64,000 nucleotides of DNA, from the NCBI GenBank assembly GCA_009908855.1, contig JAAAOM010000030.1, positions 36,671 to 100,670 of the forward strand, read 5' to 3'. The notes beneath the pieces are model-generated. The model was not told the DNA's origin and ran no database searches. It saw only the letters and a list, made by a program, of their open reading frames with translations. The DNA comes from Bacteroidota bacterium. Lineage in GTDB: Bacteria; Bacteroidota; Bacteroidia; Bacteroidales; JAAAOM01. A program made the translations under genes and the position numbers. How positions within the stretch are numbered: position 1 is the stretch's first letter; the number at the start of each line of letters is the position of its first letter. This document shows, in pieces, positions 49,201 through 57,881 of the stretch.

Positions 49201-50064
49201 ATGAAGTTTGGCAAAGTTAAAGACCCTGCAAACATCGATTTCTTTCTACCCGATGATCATCCTGCTACAGCACGGGTACTGTCTAAATACAAATCCGGAA
49301 AATTAAAGGTATACGTAGGTTGTCCTAAATGGAATAAAACAGACCTGAAAGGATTCTATCCCCGCGGAATTAAGGATGAACTTGAATATTATGCTTCGCA
49401 ATTTAACAGCATTGAATTGAATGCTACCTTCTACAATAAATTCAGTGCCGACCAGATTTCAGGCTGGGCCAATAAAACACCTGACGATTTCCGTTTCTTT
49501 CCCAAAATGCACCAAATGGTGAGCCATTACAAAGGTCTTAATAAAGTAGATGAGATGGTGGAAGAATTTTGTAATGAAATTGCCGGGTTTGAAGATCGGC
49601 TCGGTATGGTGTTTATGCAATTGCACGACAATTTTAAATTCAGGCATTTCGACCGTCTAAAGTATTTTATCGAAAACTTCCCGGCGGGTATTCCCCTGGC
49701 ACTTGAGCTCAGAAATGCCGAATTTTTTAAAAACGAAAAAAACGCCGATGAACTGGCGAAATTGCTGGAAATCAATAATGTTACACATATCCTTACAGAT
49801 ACGGCCGGCAGACGTGATTTATTGCACATGCGGTTAACCACACCCAATGCATTTATAAGATATGTGGGCTCAAATCATCCGAGTGATTATACTCGCTTAG
49901 ACGATTGGATAGAAAGATTAAAAACCTGGAAAGAAGCCGGCCTGCAAAATGTTTACTTTTTTGTGCATCAACATATTGAAAAAGAGATGCCTATGCTGGC
50001 TTCACATTTCATTAAACTGGCCAATGAACATTTAGACCAGGATATGTATGTCCCCTGTGGTTAA
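49201..50064 (+). CDS. DUF72-family protein (YecE-like)
   Basis: 287 residues. The family start is VYVGCPKWNKTDLKGFYPRG, and LEYYASQFNSIELNATFY is the most typical segment (the usual SSV-E-L-N-x-T-F-Y), followed by FPKMHQMVSHYK and YFFVHQHIEKEMPMLASHF. It has a TIM-barrel-like fold. No function is established for most members, and no signal peptide is present. It is a single gene with a good promoter. Confidence 0.9.
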   Translation: MKFGKVKDPANIDFFLPDDHPATARVLSKYKSGKLKVYVGCPKWNKTDLKGFYPRGIKDELEYYASQFNSIELNATFYNKFSADQISGWANKTPDDFRFFPKMHQMVSHYKGLNKVDEMVEEFCNEIAGFEDRLGMVFMQLHDNFKFRHFDRLKYFIENFPAGIPLALELRNAEFFKNEKNADELAKLLEINNVTHILTDTAGRRDLLHMRLTTPNAFIRYVGSNHPSDYTRLDDWIERLKTWKEAGLQNVYFFVHQHIEKEMPMLASHFIKLANEHLDQDMYVPCG

Positions 50065-50228
50065 ATCAGTAACTATGGAATCATTTTCTTATAATGTGAA
50101 TATTTTCTACATATTGAAAATAAAGTCATTCTGCTAAGTGCAGTATTCATCGGCCATTTCCCGGATTAACAAGGAAATATACAATAAAATGGTATGATTT
50201 TTCTACCCTGTCTCATAAAAAATGAGAT

Positions 50229-52181
50229 ATGGCTTTAAATGTTACGCAACAATTGATAAAAGCACATTTGGTAGAAGGTCAAATGAATCCGGGAGAGGAA
50301 ATTGGTCTAACCATCGACCAAACCTTAACCCAGGATGCAACCGGAACGTTGGTTATGCTCGAGCTGGAATCAATGGGACTGGAAAAGGTTAAAACGGAGG
50401 TTTCGGTTCAATATGTAGATCATAACCTGTTGCAAACCGATTATAGAAACCCTGACGATCATGTTTTTCTGCAATCGGCCTGTAAAAAGTTTGGAATATG
50501 GTTCAGTCGTGCCGGGAACGGGGTAAGTCATCCGGTACACATGGAACGATTTGGCATCCCGGGTAAAACACTGGCAGGATCTGATAGTCATACGCCGGCA
50601 GCCGGCGGACTGGGCATGCTGGCTTTCGGAGCTGGCGGGATGGATGTGGCTCTCGCTATGGCCGGTGAACCCATGCGAATTCAAATGCCCAAAATCCTGG
50701 GTGTTAAACTTACCGGCACATTGTCCGACTGGGTGAGTGCCAAAGATGTGGTATTAACCATGCTCGAAAAATATGATGTAAAAGGGTGTAAGAATAAAAT
50801 TATTGAATACTATGGTCCCGGACTTGATGCTCTAAGTGCTATGGATCGTCATGTACTGGCCAATATGGGCACTGAAATGGGTGCTACCAGTACTGTTTTT
50901 CCTTCTGATGAAGAGACCAGGCGCTACCTTAAAGCACAGGAACGTGAGAAAGATTGGATTGAAATTAAAGCAGAAGAGGGATGTGAATACGATGAATATC
51001 ATGAAATTGATCTTTCCGCCATAGAACCCAAAATTGCACTTCCAAGCAGTCCTGGTAAAGTACGTAAAGTACGTGAAGTAGAGGGCAAACCCATATACCA
51101 GGCGGTGATTGGCTCATCGGCAAACCCCGGTTTACGCGATTTCTGGATCACGGCTGAAATGGTGGATGGTAAACAAACCCATGATCAGGTTTCGTTTGAT
51201 ATTAATCCCACCTCACGGCAGGTAATTGAAAATCTTGGCAAAATGGGCGGGTTCCTGAAACTGATACACGCTGGAGCCCGGTTCCATCAATCGGGTTGTT
51301 TGGGGTGTATAGGTATGGGGCAGGCTCCTGCCAGCAATCAGATTAGTTTGCGCACCATGCCGCGTAATTTTCCGGGTCGGTCAGGTACTGATGATGATCT
51401 GGTATACCTTTGCAGCCCCGAAACTGCAACAGCATCTGCACTAACCGGTAAGATCACGGATCCGCGTGATATGGAAAATCTATATGACATGAAATATCCC
51501 AAATATAAACGGCCTGAGAAGGAAATCATCAACCGCATGTTATTGGTTTCACCCGATGGGAAAAGCGATGAATCCCACCTGAAAAAAGGACCGAATATCA
51601 AGAGTTTGCCAACTTTTGATAAAATGAAAGATGAATACCAATTACCTGTTATCCTGAAAATGAATGATAATATTTCAACCGATGAAATACTGAAAGCAGG
51701 AGCTGATGTGCTGCCTTATCGTAGTAACGTTCCGAAGATCAGTGAATATGCATACAGCGTTATCGATAAAGAATTTGATGGCAAAGCTCGTCAAGCTCAA
51801 CAGGATTATGGCGGGCACATTGTTGTTGCCGGTGAGAATTATGCGCAAGGATCAAGTCGCGAACATGCGGCTCTTAGTGTTAAGTACCTCGGACAGGTGG
51901 CTGTATTGGCCAAATCGTATGCCCGTATTGGCTGGCAAAACCTAATCAACTACGGTGTTCTGCCTTTGGAATTTATTAATATGGATGATTATGATAAAAT
52001 TGAAGCTGAAGATATGATACGTTTGCTCAATATTCGCGAACAATTGATTGACAGTAATGAGCTGGAAGTAGAAAACACATCCAATGGTCAGACCTACAAA
52101 GTCACTACCGGTTTAAGTCAACGCCAGAAAGACATTATCCTGGCCGGTGGCATAGTGAATTATATCAAAGAGCACAATTAA
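50229..52181 (+). CDS. Aconitate hydratase, compact Aquifex-type family
   Basis: 650 residues, shorter than the usual AcnA (about 890). GKTLAGSDSHTPAAGGLGMLAFGAGG and EYAQGSSREHAAL-like QGSSREHAALSVKYLG are active-site signatures. The Cys pair C357 and C360 in SGCLGCIGMG binds the [4Fe-4S] cluster. The normal third cluster Cys, in GSCTN, is replaced here by GSSANPG with Ser297. Members of this compact type often have that change, so the third ligand is elsewhere or the cluster differs. It isomerises citrate to isocitrate in the TCA cycle, presumably. It is monocistronic with no TCA neighbour in the window. Confidence 0.88.
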   Translation: MALNVTQQLIKAHLVEGQMNPGEEIGLTIDQTLTQDATGTLVMLELESMGLEKVKTEVSVQYVDHNLLQTDYRNPDDHVFLQSACKKFGIWFSRAGNGVSHPVHMERFGIPGKTLAGSDSHTPAAGGLGMLAFGAGGMDVALAMAGEPMRIQMPKILGVKLTGTLSDWVSAKDVVLTMLEKYDVKGCKNKIIEYYGPGLDALSAMDRHVLANMGTEMGATSTVFPSDEETRRYLKAQEREKDWIEIKAEEGCEYDEYHEIDLSAIEPKIALPSSPGKVRKVREVEGKPIYQAVIGSSANPGLRDFWITAEMVDGKQTHDQVSFDINPTSRQVIENLGKMGGFLKLIHAGARFHQSGCLGCIGMGQAPASNQISLRTMPRNFPGRSGTDDDLVYLCSPETATASALTGKITDPRDMENLYDMKYPKYKRPEKEIINRMLLVSPDGKSDESHLKKGPNIKSLPTFDKMKDEYQLPVILKMNDNISTDEILKAGADVLPYRSNVPKISEYAYSVIDKEFDGKARQAQQDYGGHIVVAGENYAQGSSREHAALSVKYLGQVAVLAKSYARIGWQNLINYGVLPLEFINMDDYDKIEAEDMIRLLNIREQLIDSNELEVENTSNGQTYKVTTGLSQRQKDIILAGGIVNYIKEHN

Positions 52182-52304
52182 CTAAGTACTATTGAATTAA
52201 AAAAATACCATAACATCCGCTGCATGCAGGTATTTAAAAACATTGGTTCAGTGTAGCGATATTTCGGTGATTTGCGATATTGTAAGTCCAGGTTCAAAGT
52301 TCGG

Positions 52305-52826
52305 CTACTGCTCCAATATCTCCTTCAAATTTGCCAGGTTTTTCTTCATGTCTTTTTTAAGCATTTGTTTAATAAACGGTATCCCAATACAAATGGGAAA
52401 TGGTGTGCTGCTTAAAAAAACATTCACTACCCGCGTACTATTCCCGTCAATGGATAATGTTTTGGTATAAGCCTGGCTTGTGGCTTTAAATGGTTTTTCA
52501 AATCGAATTTCCACATCATAACGATCACCGGGCGTTATATGTGTTATTTCCTGTTCTCCCTCACCAACATTTCTTTTGTTGCTTTGCCAGGAAGCTATAA
52601 ATCCGACAGTTCCATCTTTTCCTTTGTATTGCGTTTTTACATGAGGATCGGCCAGCAGCCAGACACTGTAGTTGACCTGATTTTTTAATTGGCTTACATA
52701 ATCAAAAACCACCTCACCGGGACGATTAATGATGGTCTCAACAGCAACGGTATAGGTCTTTTTCATAAATGCCGCTATTAGCAATAATAAAATTAGCAGG
52801 CTGCCAATGATATATACGATAATCAT
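52305..52826 (-). CDS. SRPBCC (START/Bet v1-like) superfamily protein with membrane anchor
   Basis: 173 residues. A hydrophobic N-terminal helix (about 2-21) anchors the protein, followed by YTVAVETIINRPGEVVFDYVSQLKN, the usual beginning of a polyketide-cyclase-like hydrophobic-pocket domain. Repeated beta strands and a C-terminal helix (MKKNLANLKEIL) complete the fold. It probably binds a small hydrophobic ligand; function unknown. It is just downstream of the MerR/TipAS regulator on the same strand (102 bases), which may regulate it. Confidence 0.8.
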   Translation of the reverse strand: MIIVYIIGSLLILLLLIAAFMKKTYTVAVETIINRPGEVVFDYVSQLKNQVNYSVWLLADPHVKTQYKGKDGTVGFIASWQSNKRNVGEGEQEITHITPGDRYDVEIRFEKPFKATSQAYTKTLSIDGNSTRVVNVFLSSTPFPICIGIPFIKQMLKKDMKKNLANLKEILEQ

Positions 52827-52928
52827 AATTCTTCGTGGTTAAATGATTTGTCGTAAAAATAGGATATAATTTTGTTGTAACTGCCTATTGTTATAAATTA
52901 TCCGTTACCATCAATCGGAATTTAGAAT

Positions 52929-53678
52929 TTACTTCAAATGATGCGTGGCATAATAATCCATGGCCTTGCATAGAAAAGCAGCAAATTCAGGCTGTGGCTT
53001 ACCTTCCATTGTAGTATATCGTTCGTCTGTTACATACAATTGCCCAAGTCCTGCATAAGCCTCGGCCTGTTTATCAGTTGTACCTGATGTACCCCAAAAT
53101 TTACGGATTATCTGGTAATGAAGGTTTATTTCGTTTTGCACCAATTCACTTTCCGGGTCTTCTTCTTTTAACAGGTACAGGCACCTGAAATTCTCATCGG
53201 CCTCTTCTTTCAACTGCGCAAAATCCGTTTTACTCATTTTCATTAATTCACTTTCAGCATGATCAATTGCCTCTTTTCCAAATTTATCAATCGCTTCATC
53301 ACGATATTTTAACATTTTTTCTTTGTTTAAGCCTTCGTATAATTCTTCTGGTTGTGCCATAACTTCGTTGTTTTTAATTTTGTTAATGGTTTTGTCAATG
53401 GTCACGATCAGTTGTTCCATCCTGTATTTTTTGGCAATCAACGCATCTTTATGCGTTTTAAGTGCCTGAATCATTTTAAACCCTGGTTTATCCAGTATTT
53501 CACTGATTTCTTTTAATGATAAGTCCATCTCTTTGTAGAAAATAATTTGCTGCAGCCTCAATAATTCATTTTCTCCGTAAAGACGGTATTTGGACTCAGT
53601 ACGTACCGCAGGTTTTAACAGGCCAATCCGGTCGTAATGATGCAAAGTGCGTACGCTCACTCCCGATAGATTGGCCAA
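52929..53678 (-). CDS. MerR-family regulator with TipAS-like domain; early amber codon in the ancestral frame
   Basis: 249 residues from a TTG (MANLSGVSVRTLHHYDRIGLLKPA), which is an HTH of the MerR family with a linker and a C-terminal TipAS antibiotic-sensing domain (about 115-249, including YAGLGQLYVTDERYT). The natural MerR start would be upstream: ATG at 53700-53702 reads MIS, then TAG (53691-53693), then SVKQLA, which joins the visible protein in frame. A Tyr codon (TAC/TAT) changed to TAG would explain this. Translation may restart at TTG, leaving out the first helix of the winged-helix domain, or the base may be a sequencing error. TipAS proteins bind thiopeptides and induce resistance or efflux. 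Confidence that this is a MerR-TipAS gene is high; its activity is uncertain. Confidence 0.85.
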   Translation of the reverse strand: MANLSGVSVRTLHHYDRIGLLKPAVRTESKYRLYGENELLRLQQIIFYKEMDLSLKEISEILDKPGFKMIQALKTHKDALIAKKYRMEQLIVTIDKTINKIKNNEVMAQPEELYEGLNKEKMLKYRDEAIDKFGKEAIDHAESELMKMSKTDFAQLKEEADENFRCLYLLKEEDPESELVQNEINLHYQIIRKFWGTSGTTDKQAEAYAGLGQLYVTDERYTTMEGKPQPEFAAFLCKAMDYYATHHLK

Positions 53679-53959
53679 TTGTTTAACAGACTAGCTTATC
53701 ATACCTAATCGTTTATATTCACAATACAAAATTAGGCTATGACGTTACGTCATGGTAAAAGAAACATTCAATTTTTTTTGAATTCTTTTGTAAAGATAAA
53801 TTACAGAAAATGGGAGGAAAATCGAAGGAAAATGTAATTAGAACGTGAAGCACAAGCATTACCCAGGATTCATAATTTACTGCCCGCGAATATTGGATAT
53901 TAATAATTGTGAATTTCACAAATCAGATACACAACATGGTGTGTAAAAAAAATGATACG

Positions 53960-54334
53960 TTAAGCTTTTTGAATAGAAAATGGTATATCAACAATTTCGG
54001 AATATTCCTCACCTGCTTCCAGCATGTCTTCGTCATCTTCATCGTAATACCAGTTAATAGTCACATCATTCCCGTTTTCACCGAGTTCTTCAAGTTTCAT
54101 AAGAATATCAAGTATGGATTTAGAGGAAGCAGTGTTAAAGTATGACAACCTGAAATCCATGGTAGTATTAGCGTTTGGTGATTCAGCATATTCGTCGAGC
54201 CAGTTTAAAATAGGGCCAAAAAAAGTACCCACATCTTCAGGCAGTGATCTGCCATATATTTCGAAGTGCTCTTTTCCCGGATCCAGTATGATTCCGGGTG
54301 TATCCTCGCCCTGTTTAATTTTTATTGTTTCCAT
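53960..54334 (-). CDS. siaC: SiaC-family (DUF1987) regulatory phosphoprotein
   Basis: 124 residues. The family run FEIYGRSLPEDVGTFFGPIL is followed by RLSYFNTASSKSILDIL, with T68 in NTASS. In Pseudomonas aeruginosa SiaC, Thr68 is phosphorylated by SiaB and dephosphorylated by SiaA, controlling the diguanylate cyclase SiaD; here the position number matches. No siaA, siaB or siaD is adjacent in this window, so an unlinked kinase would be needed. It is the last gene of a three-gene operon, one base after the winged-helix gene. Confidence 0.85.
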   Translation of the reverse strand: METIKIKQGEDTPGIILDPGKEHFEIYGRSLPEDVGTFFGPILNWLDEYAESPNANTTMDFRLSYFNTASSKSILDILMKLEELGENGNDVTINWYYDEDDEDMLEAGEEYSEIVDIPFSIQKA

Positions 54335-54335
54335 T

Positions 54336-54554
54336 TTATATCAACTGAACATTCAGATTCAAAAAAGGAGGATTGGTGTGACTGGTTACCCAACCTTTTT
54401 GTTTAAGCGATTGTATAACTTTTAATCCTCTTGAATAGGATAGTGAAAGGTCTTTAATGACATTACCTACAGAGCAATTTTCATATTCCCTGATTATGCC
54501 TACAACTTGTCTTTCAATGGCGTCTTCAATATTTTCTAATCTGAGCTCTTTCAT
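54336..54554 (-). CDS. Small winged-helix-like protein
   Basis: 72 residues. The middle (SVGNVIKDLSLSYSRGLKVIQSLKQKGWVT) resembles a winged-helix HTH, with the last part likely the wing. I do not recognise a named family. It could bind DNA or act as a partner of SiaC. It is second in the leftward operon, 34 bases after the nuclease-like gene and one base before siaC. Confidence 0.6.
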   Translation of the reverse strand: MKELRLENIEDAIERQVVGIIREYENCSVGNVIKDLSLSYSRGLKVIQSLKQKGWVTSHTNPPFLNLNVQLI

Positions 54555-54588
54555 TTTCTTGTGTGTGTTACTATTATTTACAATTGTT

Positions 54589-54969
54589 TTATGCCGAATC
54601 TTTAAAATACATTAAATGTACGTTGCTAATGTTATTTTGTTTTATCTCATCTTTTACTTTTTCCATTATCCAATCGGGAAGGACAATAAAAAATTCTCCT
54701 TTATGTTTACGGGCATACATTGAAAACAGTTTCCATTTATCGATATTTAAATCCTCATCCAGCTCAATTTCATAAATGTTTTTTGTGTCATTGTCAAACT
54801 CAACCACAATATCCGGGGTATATCCCTCGTCATTATCTTTCCATACGATCTTTTTTGTGAAAGAATAGTCATCTTCAAACCCGGTCTCTATTTTTTTGTG
54901 GTCTTCTTTTTTTATCTCATTCAACACAGCGTTAAGAACAAGATTTTTTTCCTGAACTGACTTTTTCAT
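54589..54969 (-). CDS. Small PD-(D/E)xK-like protein, putative nuclease fold
   Basis: 126 residues. TPDIVVEFDNDTKNIYEIEL has the shape of motif II-III in the PD-(D/E)xK fold (Asp in PD, then two acidic residues in YEIEL after a turn), although the usual catalytic Lys is replaced by Leu. The following DLNIDKWKLFSMYARKHKGEFFIVLPDW is the alpha-beta part. Inactive or minor-variant nucleases of this fold are common. It heads a leftward operon of nuclease-like, winged-helix and SiaC genes. Its promoter has a perfect 20-bp palindrome overlapping the -7 box (see separate entry). Confidence 0.6.
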   Translation of the reverse strand: MKKSVQEKNLVLNAVLNEIKKEDHKKIETGFEDDYSFTKKIVWKDNDEGYTPDIVVEFDNDTKNIYEIELDEDLNIDKWKLFSMYARKHKGEFFIVLPDWIMEKVKDEIKQNNISNVHLMYFKDSA

Positions 54970-54989
54970 AATTACGAAATTTAATTCAT

Positions 54990-55009
54990 TTTGTTTCTAT
55001 AGAAACAAA
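54990..55009. promoter_or_regulatory. Perfect 20-bp palindrome, candidate MarR-type operator
   Basis: TTTGTTTCTATAGAAACAAA is a perfect inverted repeat, 21 bases before the leftward ATG at 54969. It overlaps the -7 box at 55006-55013, so a bound protein would block transcription. Related sites lie at 56731-56747 and 60384-60403. Confidence 0.7.
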
Positions 55010-55013
55010 TTTA
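55006..55013 (-). promoter_or_regulatory. -7 element for the nuclease-like/SiaC operon
   Basis: Minus-strand TAAATTTG fits TAnnTTTG and shares four bases with the palindrome at 54990-55009. Confidence 0.55.
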
Positions 55014-55131
55014 AGAAAAAGTAGGTGTGTTTTCAATAAATACAACTATTTATTTATTTCGGATATAAATAATTTGGGGCTGGGCAATACGACATATAGA
55101 GGATTCTCAGGTGCAAATCCATTTTAATCCT

Positions 55132-55139
55132 TAAATTTG
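55132..55139 (+). promoter_or_regulatory. Putative -7 element for the Rpn-type nuclease gene
   Basis: TAAATTTG fits TAnnTTTG, 19 bases before the ATG at 55159. No -33 TTTG at the right distance. Confidence 0.5.
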
Positions 55140-55158
55140 TAGGAAAATATAATTTTTT

Positions 55159-56031
55159 ATGGGTAATAGAAATTTGATACGGTTTGACTGGGCTATAAAA
55201 CGTCTATTACGAAATAAAGCGGACTTTACGGTTCTTGAAGGATTTTTGTCTGAACTTATGAAAGATGACATTGCGATTGAATCCATTTTGGAGAGTGAGG
55301 GCAATCAGAAAGTTGATATTCAGAAATTTAACAGGGTTGACATGCTCGTTAAAAATTCAAAAGACGAATTTGTAATCATTGAGATCCAAAACGAAAGCGA
55401 GTACGATTATTTTCACCGAATGGCATTTGGGACATCAAAAGTAATCACCGAGTATATTTCAGTTGGGGAACCATACAAAAACATTAAAAAAGTATATTCC
55501 ATAAATATTGTTTACTTTGACCTTGGGCAGGGAGAGGATTATGTATATCATGGCAAGACCGACTTTATTGGCATCCATAAAGCAGATAAATTGCAATTAT
55601 CAACAAAACAAACTGAATTGCTGGGTGGCAAAACCGAACCATCACAGATTTATCCTGAATACTATGTGATTAAGGTAAATAATTTTGATGACGTAGCTAA
55701 AGACACATTAGATCAATGGATTTATTATTTGAAAAATAACGAGATCAAGGATGAATTTAACGCCAAAGGGATTAACAAGGCAAAAGAATTATGGCGTGTT
55801 GACAGGTTACCGGAAACAGAGCGAAAGAATTATTTGAAACATATTGATGATTTACATTACGGGGCGAGTATGACTTGGTCGATGAAAGTTGATGCAGAAG
55901 AGCGAATCCGTAAAGACGAAGCTAAAACAAACACGATAAAAATAGCAAAAGAATTAAAAAAGAATGGAGCAACAATTGATATGATAGCTAATTCTACAGG
56001 GCTATCAAAAGAAGAAATTGAGCGACTGTGA
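55159..56031 (+). CDS. Rpn-family PD-(D/E)xK nuclease/putative transposase
   Basis: 290 residues. The N-terminus RFDWAIKRLLRNKADFTVLEGFLSEL is the typical start of Rpn/PDDEXK_2 proteins. FNRVDMLVKNSKDEFVIIEIQNE contains the catalytic Asp and the E-x-Q nuclease triad. The C-terminal region has a helical tail with GLSKEEIERL. In E. coli, Rpn proteins promote RecA-independent recombination and cut DNA. No inverted repeats mark it as an active mobile element. It is divergent from the nuclease-like/SiaC operon with 189 bases between them. Confidence 0.87.
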   Translation: MGNRNLIRFDWAIKRLLRNKADFTVLEGFLSELMKDDIAIESILESEGNQKVDIQKFNRVDMLVKNSKDEFVIIEIQNESEYDYFHRMAFGTSKVITEYISVGEPYKNIKKVYSINIVYFDLGQGEDYVYHGKTDFIGIHKADKLQLSTKQTELLGGKTEPSQIYPEYYVIKVNNFDDVAKDTLDQWIYYLKNNEIKDEFNAKGINKAKELWRVDRLPETERKNYLKHIDDLHYGASMTWSMKVDAEERIRKDEAKTNTIKIAKELKKNGATIDMIANSTGLSKEEIERL

Positions 56032-56170
56032 ATTTTACCCGAGCCCCAACAGGCTTTATATCACATACCGCCCGCTATTTGACAAGTCTGCAAGATTTTC
56101 TGCCTATTAAATGGCCGTTGGCACAGCGTGATATGTTTTGGTGGCAAGTTGTTATCCGCCATTAAGCTTA

Positions 56171-56680
56171 CTATAGGGTTATTTCTGTTTCGGTAATATT
56201 ACTTTCCAGCATATCATCAATGGGCATCACATATTCATCTGCCCCGGTAGTTTCAATATTTAATAAACCAATAAGTTCGTTTAAACTACCCAGGATTGTC
56301 AGTAATTGTTCCTCAGGTAACTCTTTTAATCTCATGTCAAGTTTTTCATGCATTAAACTGGGAATTTCGCTTATCAGTTTATCTCCTTTGGATGTTAATA
56401 TGATATTCACCACTCTTCGATCCTGATCATTTTTGGGTAGCCTGGCAACCAACCCCTTGTTTTCCAATCGGTTAACAATTCCTGTTACGGTGCTTGAATT
56501 TAAATTTAAAAATTGCCTGATTTCATTTTGCGTGCTTTGATAATTTGTTGACTTTTGCAGGAAATTCAAACACAGGATTTGAGGTATGGAAACCCCGTAT
56601 TCTTTTTGAATTTTTTTGGATTCCAGGTTGATGGAACGGACTATTTTACGAATTTTAATGATTATATCAGTTGTGTTCAT
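56171..56680 (-). CDS. MarR-family transcriptional regulator
   Basis: 169 residues starting at MNTTDIIIKIRKIVR; an upstream in-frame ATG 11 codons earlier (56713) is unlikely because it overlaps the promoter. The winged helix contains STQNEIRQFLNLNSSTVTGIVNRLENKGLVARLPKNDQDRRVVNIILTSKGDKLI, including the recognition helix and the wing with D-x-R-R. MarR proteins are usually dimeric repressors of operators near their own promoter. It is divergent from the short GH15 gene, with 80 bases between starts, and a degenerate copy of the TTTGTTTCTATAGAAACAAA palindrome sits in that gap. Confidence 0.9.
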   Translation of the reverse strand: MNTTDIIIKIRKIVRSINLESKKIQKEYGVSIPQILCLNFLQKSTNYQSTQNEIRQFLNLNSSTVTGIVNRLENKGLVARLPKNDQDRRVVNIILTSKGDKLISEIPSLMHEKLDMRLKELPEEQLLTILGSLNELIGLLNIETTGADEYVMPIDDMLESNITETEITL

Positions 56681-56712
56681 ATCATTATAACCTCTGAGAG
56701 GACAATCGAACA

Positions 56713-56720
56713 CAAATTTA
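56713..56720 (-). promoter_or_regulatory. -7 element of the marR promoter
   Basis: Minus-strand TAAATTTG fits TAnnTTTG, 32 bases before the marR ATG. Confidence 0.5.
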
Positions 56721-56730
56721 ACAATAAATT

Positions 56731-56747
56731 TTGTTCTATAGAAACAA
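56731..56747. promoter_or_regulatory. Degenerate palindrome between marR and GH15, candidate operator
   Basis: TTGTTCTATAGAAACAA is the 54990-55009 palindrome with one base missing from the left arm. It covers the -33 region of the marR promoter and lies 13 bases before the rightward ATG at 56761, so it could regulate both directions. Confidence 0.6.
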
Positions 56748-56760
56748 TATTGCAGACAAC

Positions 56761-57834
56761 ATGAAAAATGATGAAAAAATTCAGGAGCTCATCAATGCTT
56801 CCGCTCAGGTGTTGGGTGATTGTATGATGCCCGGTGGGGGAATTGTGGCTGCCAACACAAGGAAACGTAATTATCCGCGCGAAGCCAAGAATTATATGTT
56901 CGTATGGCCTCGTGACGGGGCTTTTATTTGCCAGGCCGCCGAACTTATTGACCTCCATATTTCAGAGAAATTTTTTTCGTGGTGTATTTCTGCTGAAAGC
57001 TGGCCAACCGAAGGGGTCTTCTTTAAAAAATATTATCTGAATGGCCGAAAAGCACAGCCACAATTTCAACCTGACCAGTCTGGTTCAATCCTTTTTGTTG
57101 CCTGCAAATTATGGCAGTTAAATGCTGTGAACAACACCACTTTATTGAATAAATTGGTAAGTCATACGGCTGATGGTATTTGTAAAGTTTGGAATAACAA
57201 TCATTTCAAATGGGCCGCTCAGGATATATGGGAAGAAAGATTGTGCTTTCCGGACCTGGAGGAATTTTTTACTTATTCCCTGGCTACTTGTATTGCCGGA
57301 CTCTCGGAGGCTTTAAAAATAAATGATAAATCGAAATGGGAAAAAACCAGGGATCAGATGAAGCAGCTATTATTATCGCAACCTGGAGCTCATTATGGCC
57401 GAACCTATGGTAAATTACCTGATAGCCGTGTGGATGCTTCGCTGCTCGGATTACTATATCCTTATAATATTATACCTGCCAACGATTCTAAATTCTTAAA
57501 AACCATTGAACTTATTGAAGAGCATTTAGTTAAAGATTTTGGTGTACACCGATATGAGCATGATGAATACGATGGCTGGGTATATCAAAAAGAGACCAAT
57601 CGTAAAAAGGGGGCGGGTTATTGGCCATTGCTTAATTTTTGGATGGCCATTGTACAACATAAAATGGGTAACACCCAAAAAGCAATGTTTTATTACAACA
57701 AAGTACTGGATGATCTGAAGGAAAACCTGATTCCCGAACAGATCTTTAATAATGATATACAGGTAAGTGTTAAACCGTTGGCCTGGTCACACAGTATGTT
57801 TCTGCTTGCAACTAAAGAGTTGGGTTTAATGTAG
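56761..57834 (+). CDS. GH15-family glycoside hydrolase, catalytic domain only
   Basis: 357 residues from ATG 56761; a TTG ten codons earlier overlaps the operator and is unlikely. It is an (alpha/alpha)6 barrel without the usual N-terminal beta-domain. FVWPRDGAFICQA is the first substrate-binding helix, E158-E159 in DIWEER supply the general acid, and E326 in PEQ fits the general base. GAGYWPLLNFWMAIV is near the end. GH15 includes glucoamylases and bacterial trehalases; the substrate here is unproven, but the neighbouring fused otsAB suggests trehalose or glucan. It is divergent from marR and convergent with otsAB (47 bases). Confidence 0.82.
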   Translation: MKNDEKIQELINASAQVLGDCMMPGGGIVAANTRKRNYPREAKNYMFVWPRDGAFICQAAELIDLHISEKFFSWCISAESWPTEGVFFKKYYLNGRKAQPQFQPDQSGSILFVACKLWQLNAVNNTTLLNKLVSHTADGICKVWNNNHFKWAAQDIWEERLCFPDLEEFFTYSLATCIAGLSEALKINDKSKWEKTRDQMKQLLLSQPGAHYGRTYGKLPDSRVDASLLGLLYPYNIIPANDSKFLKTIELIEEHLVKDFGVHRYEHDEYDGWVYQKETNRKKGAGYWPLLNFWMAIVQHKMGNTQKAMFYYNKVLDDLKENLIPEQIFNNDIQVSVKPLAWSHSMFLLATKELGLM

Positions 57835-57881
57835 GTGAACCATACCTGGTAAAGCAATGAGGCAGTTTCCCGGCTCAAAAA

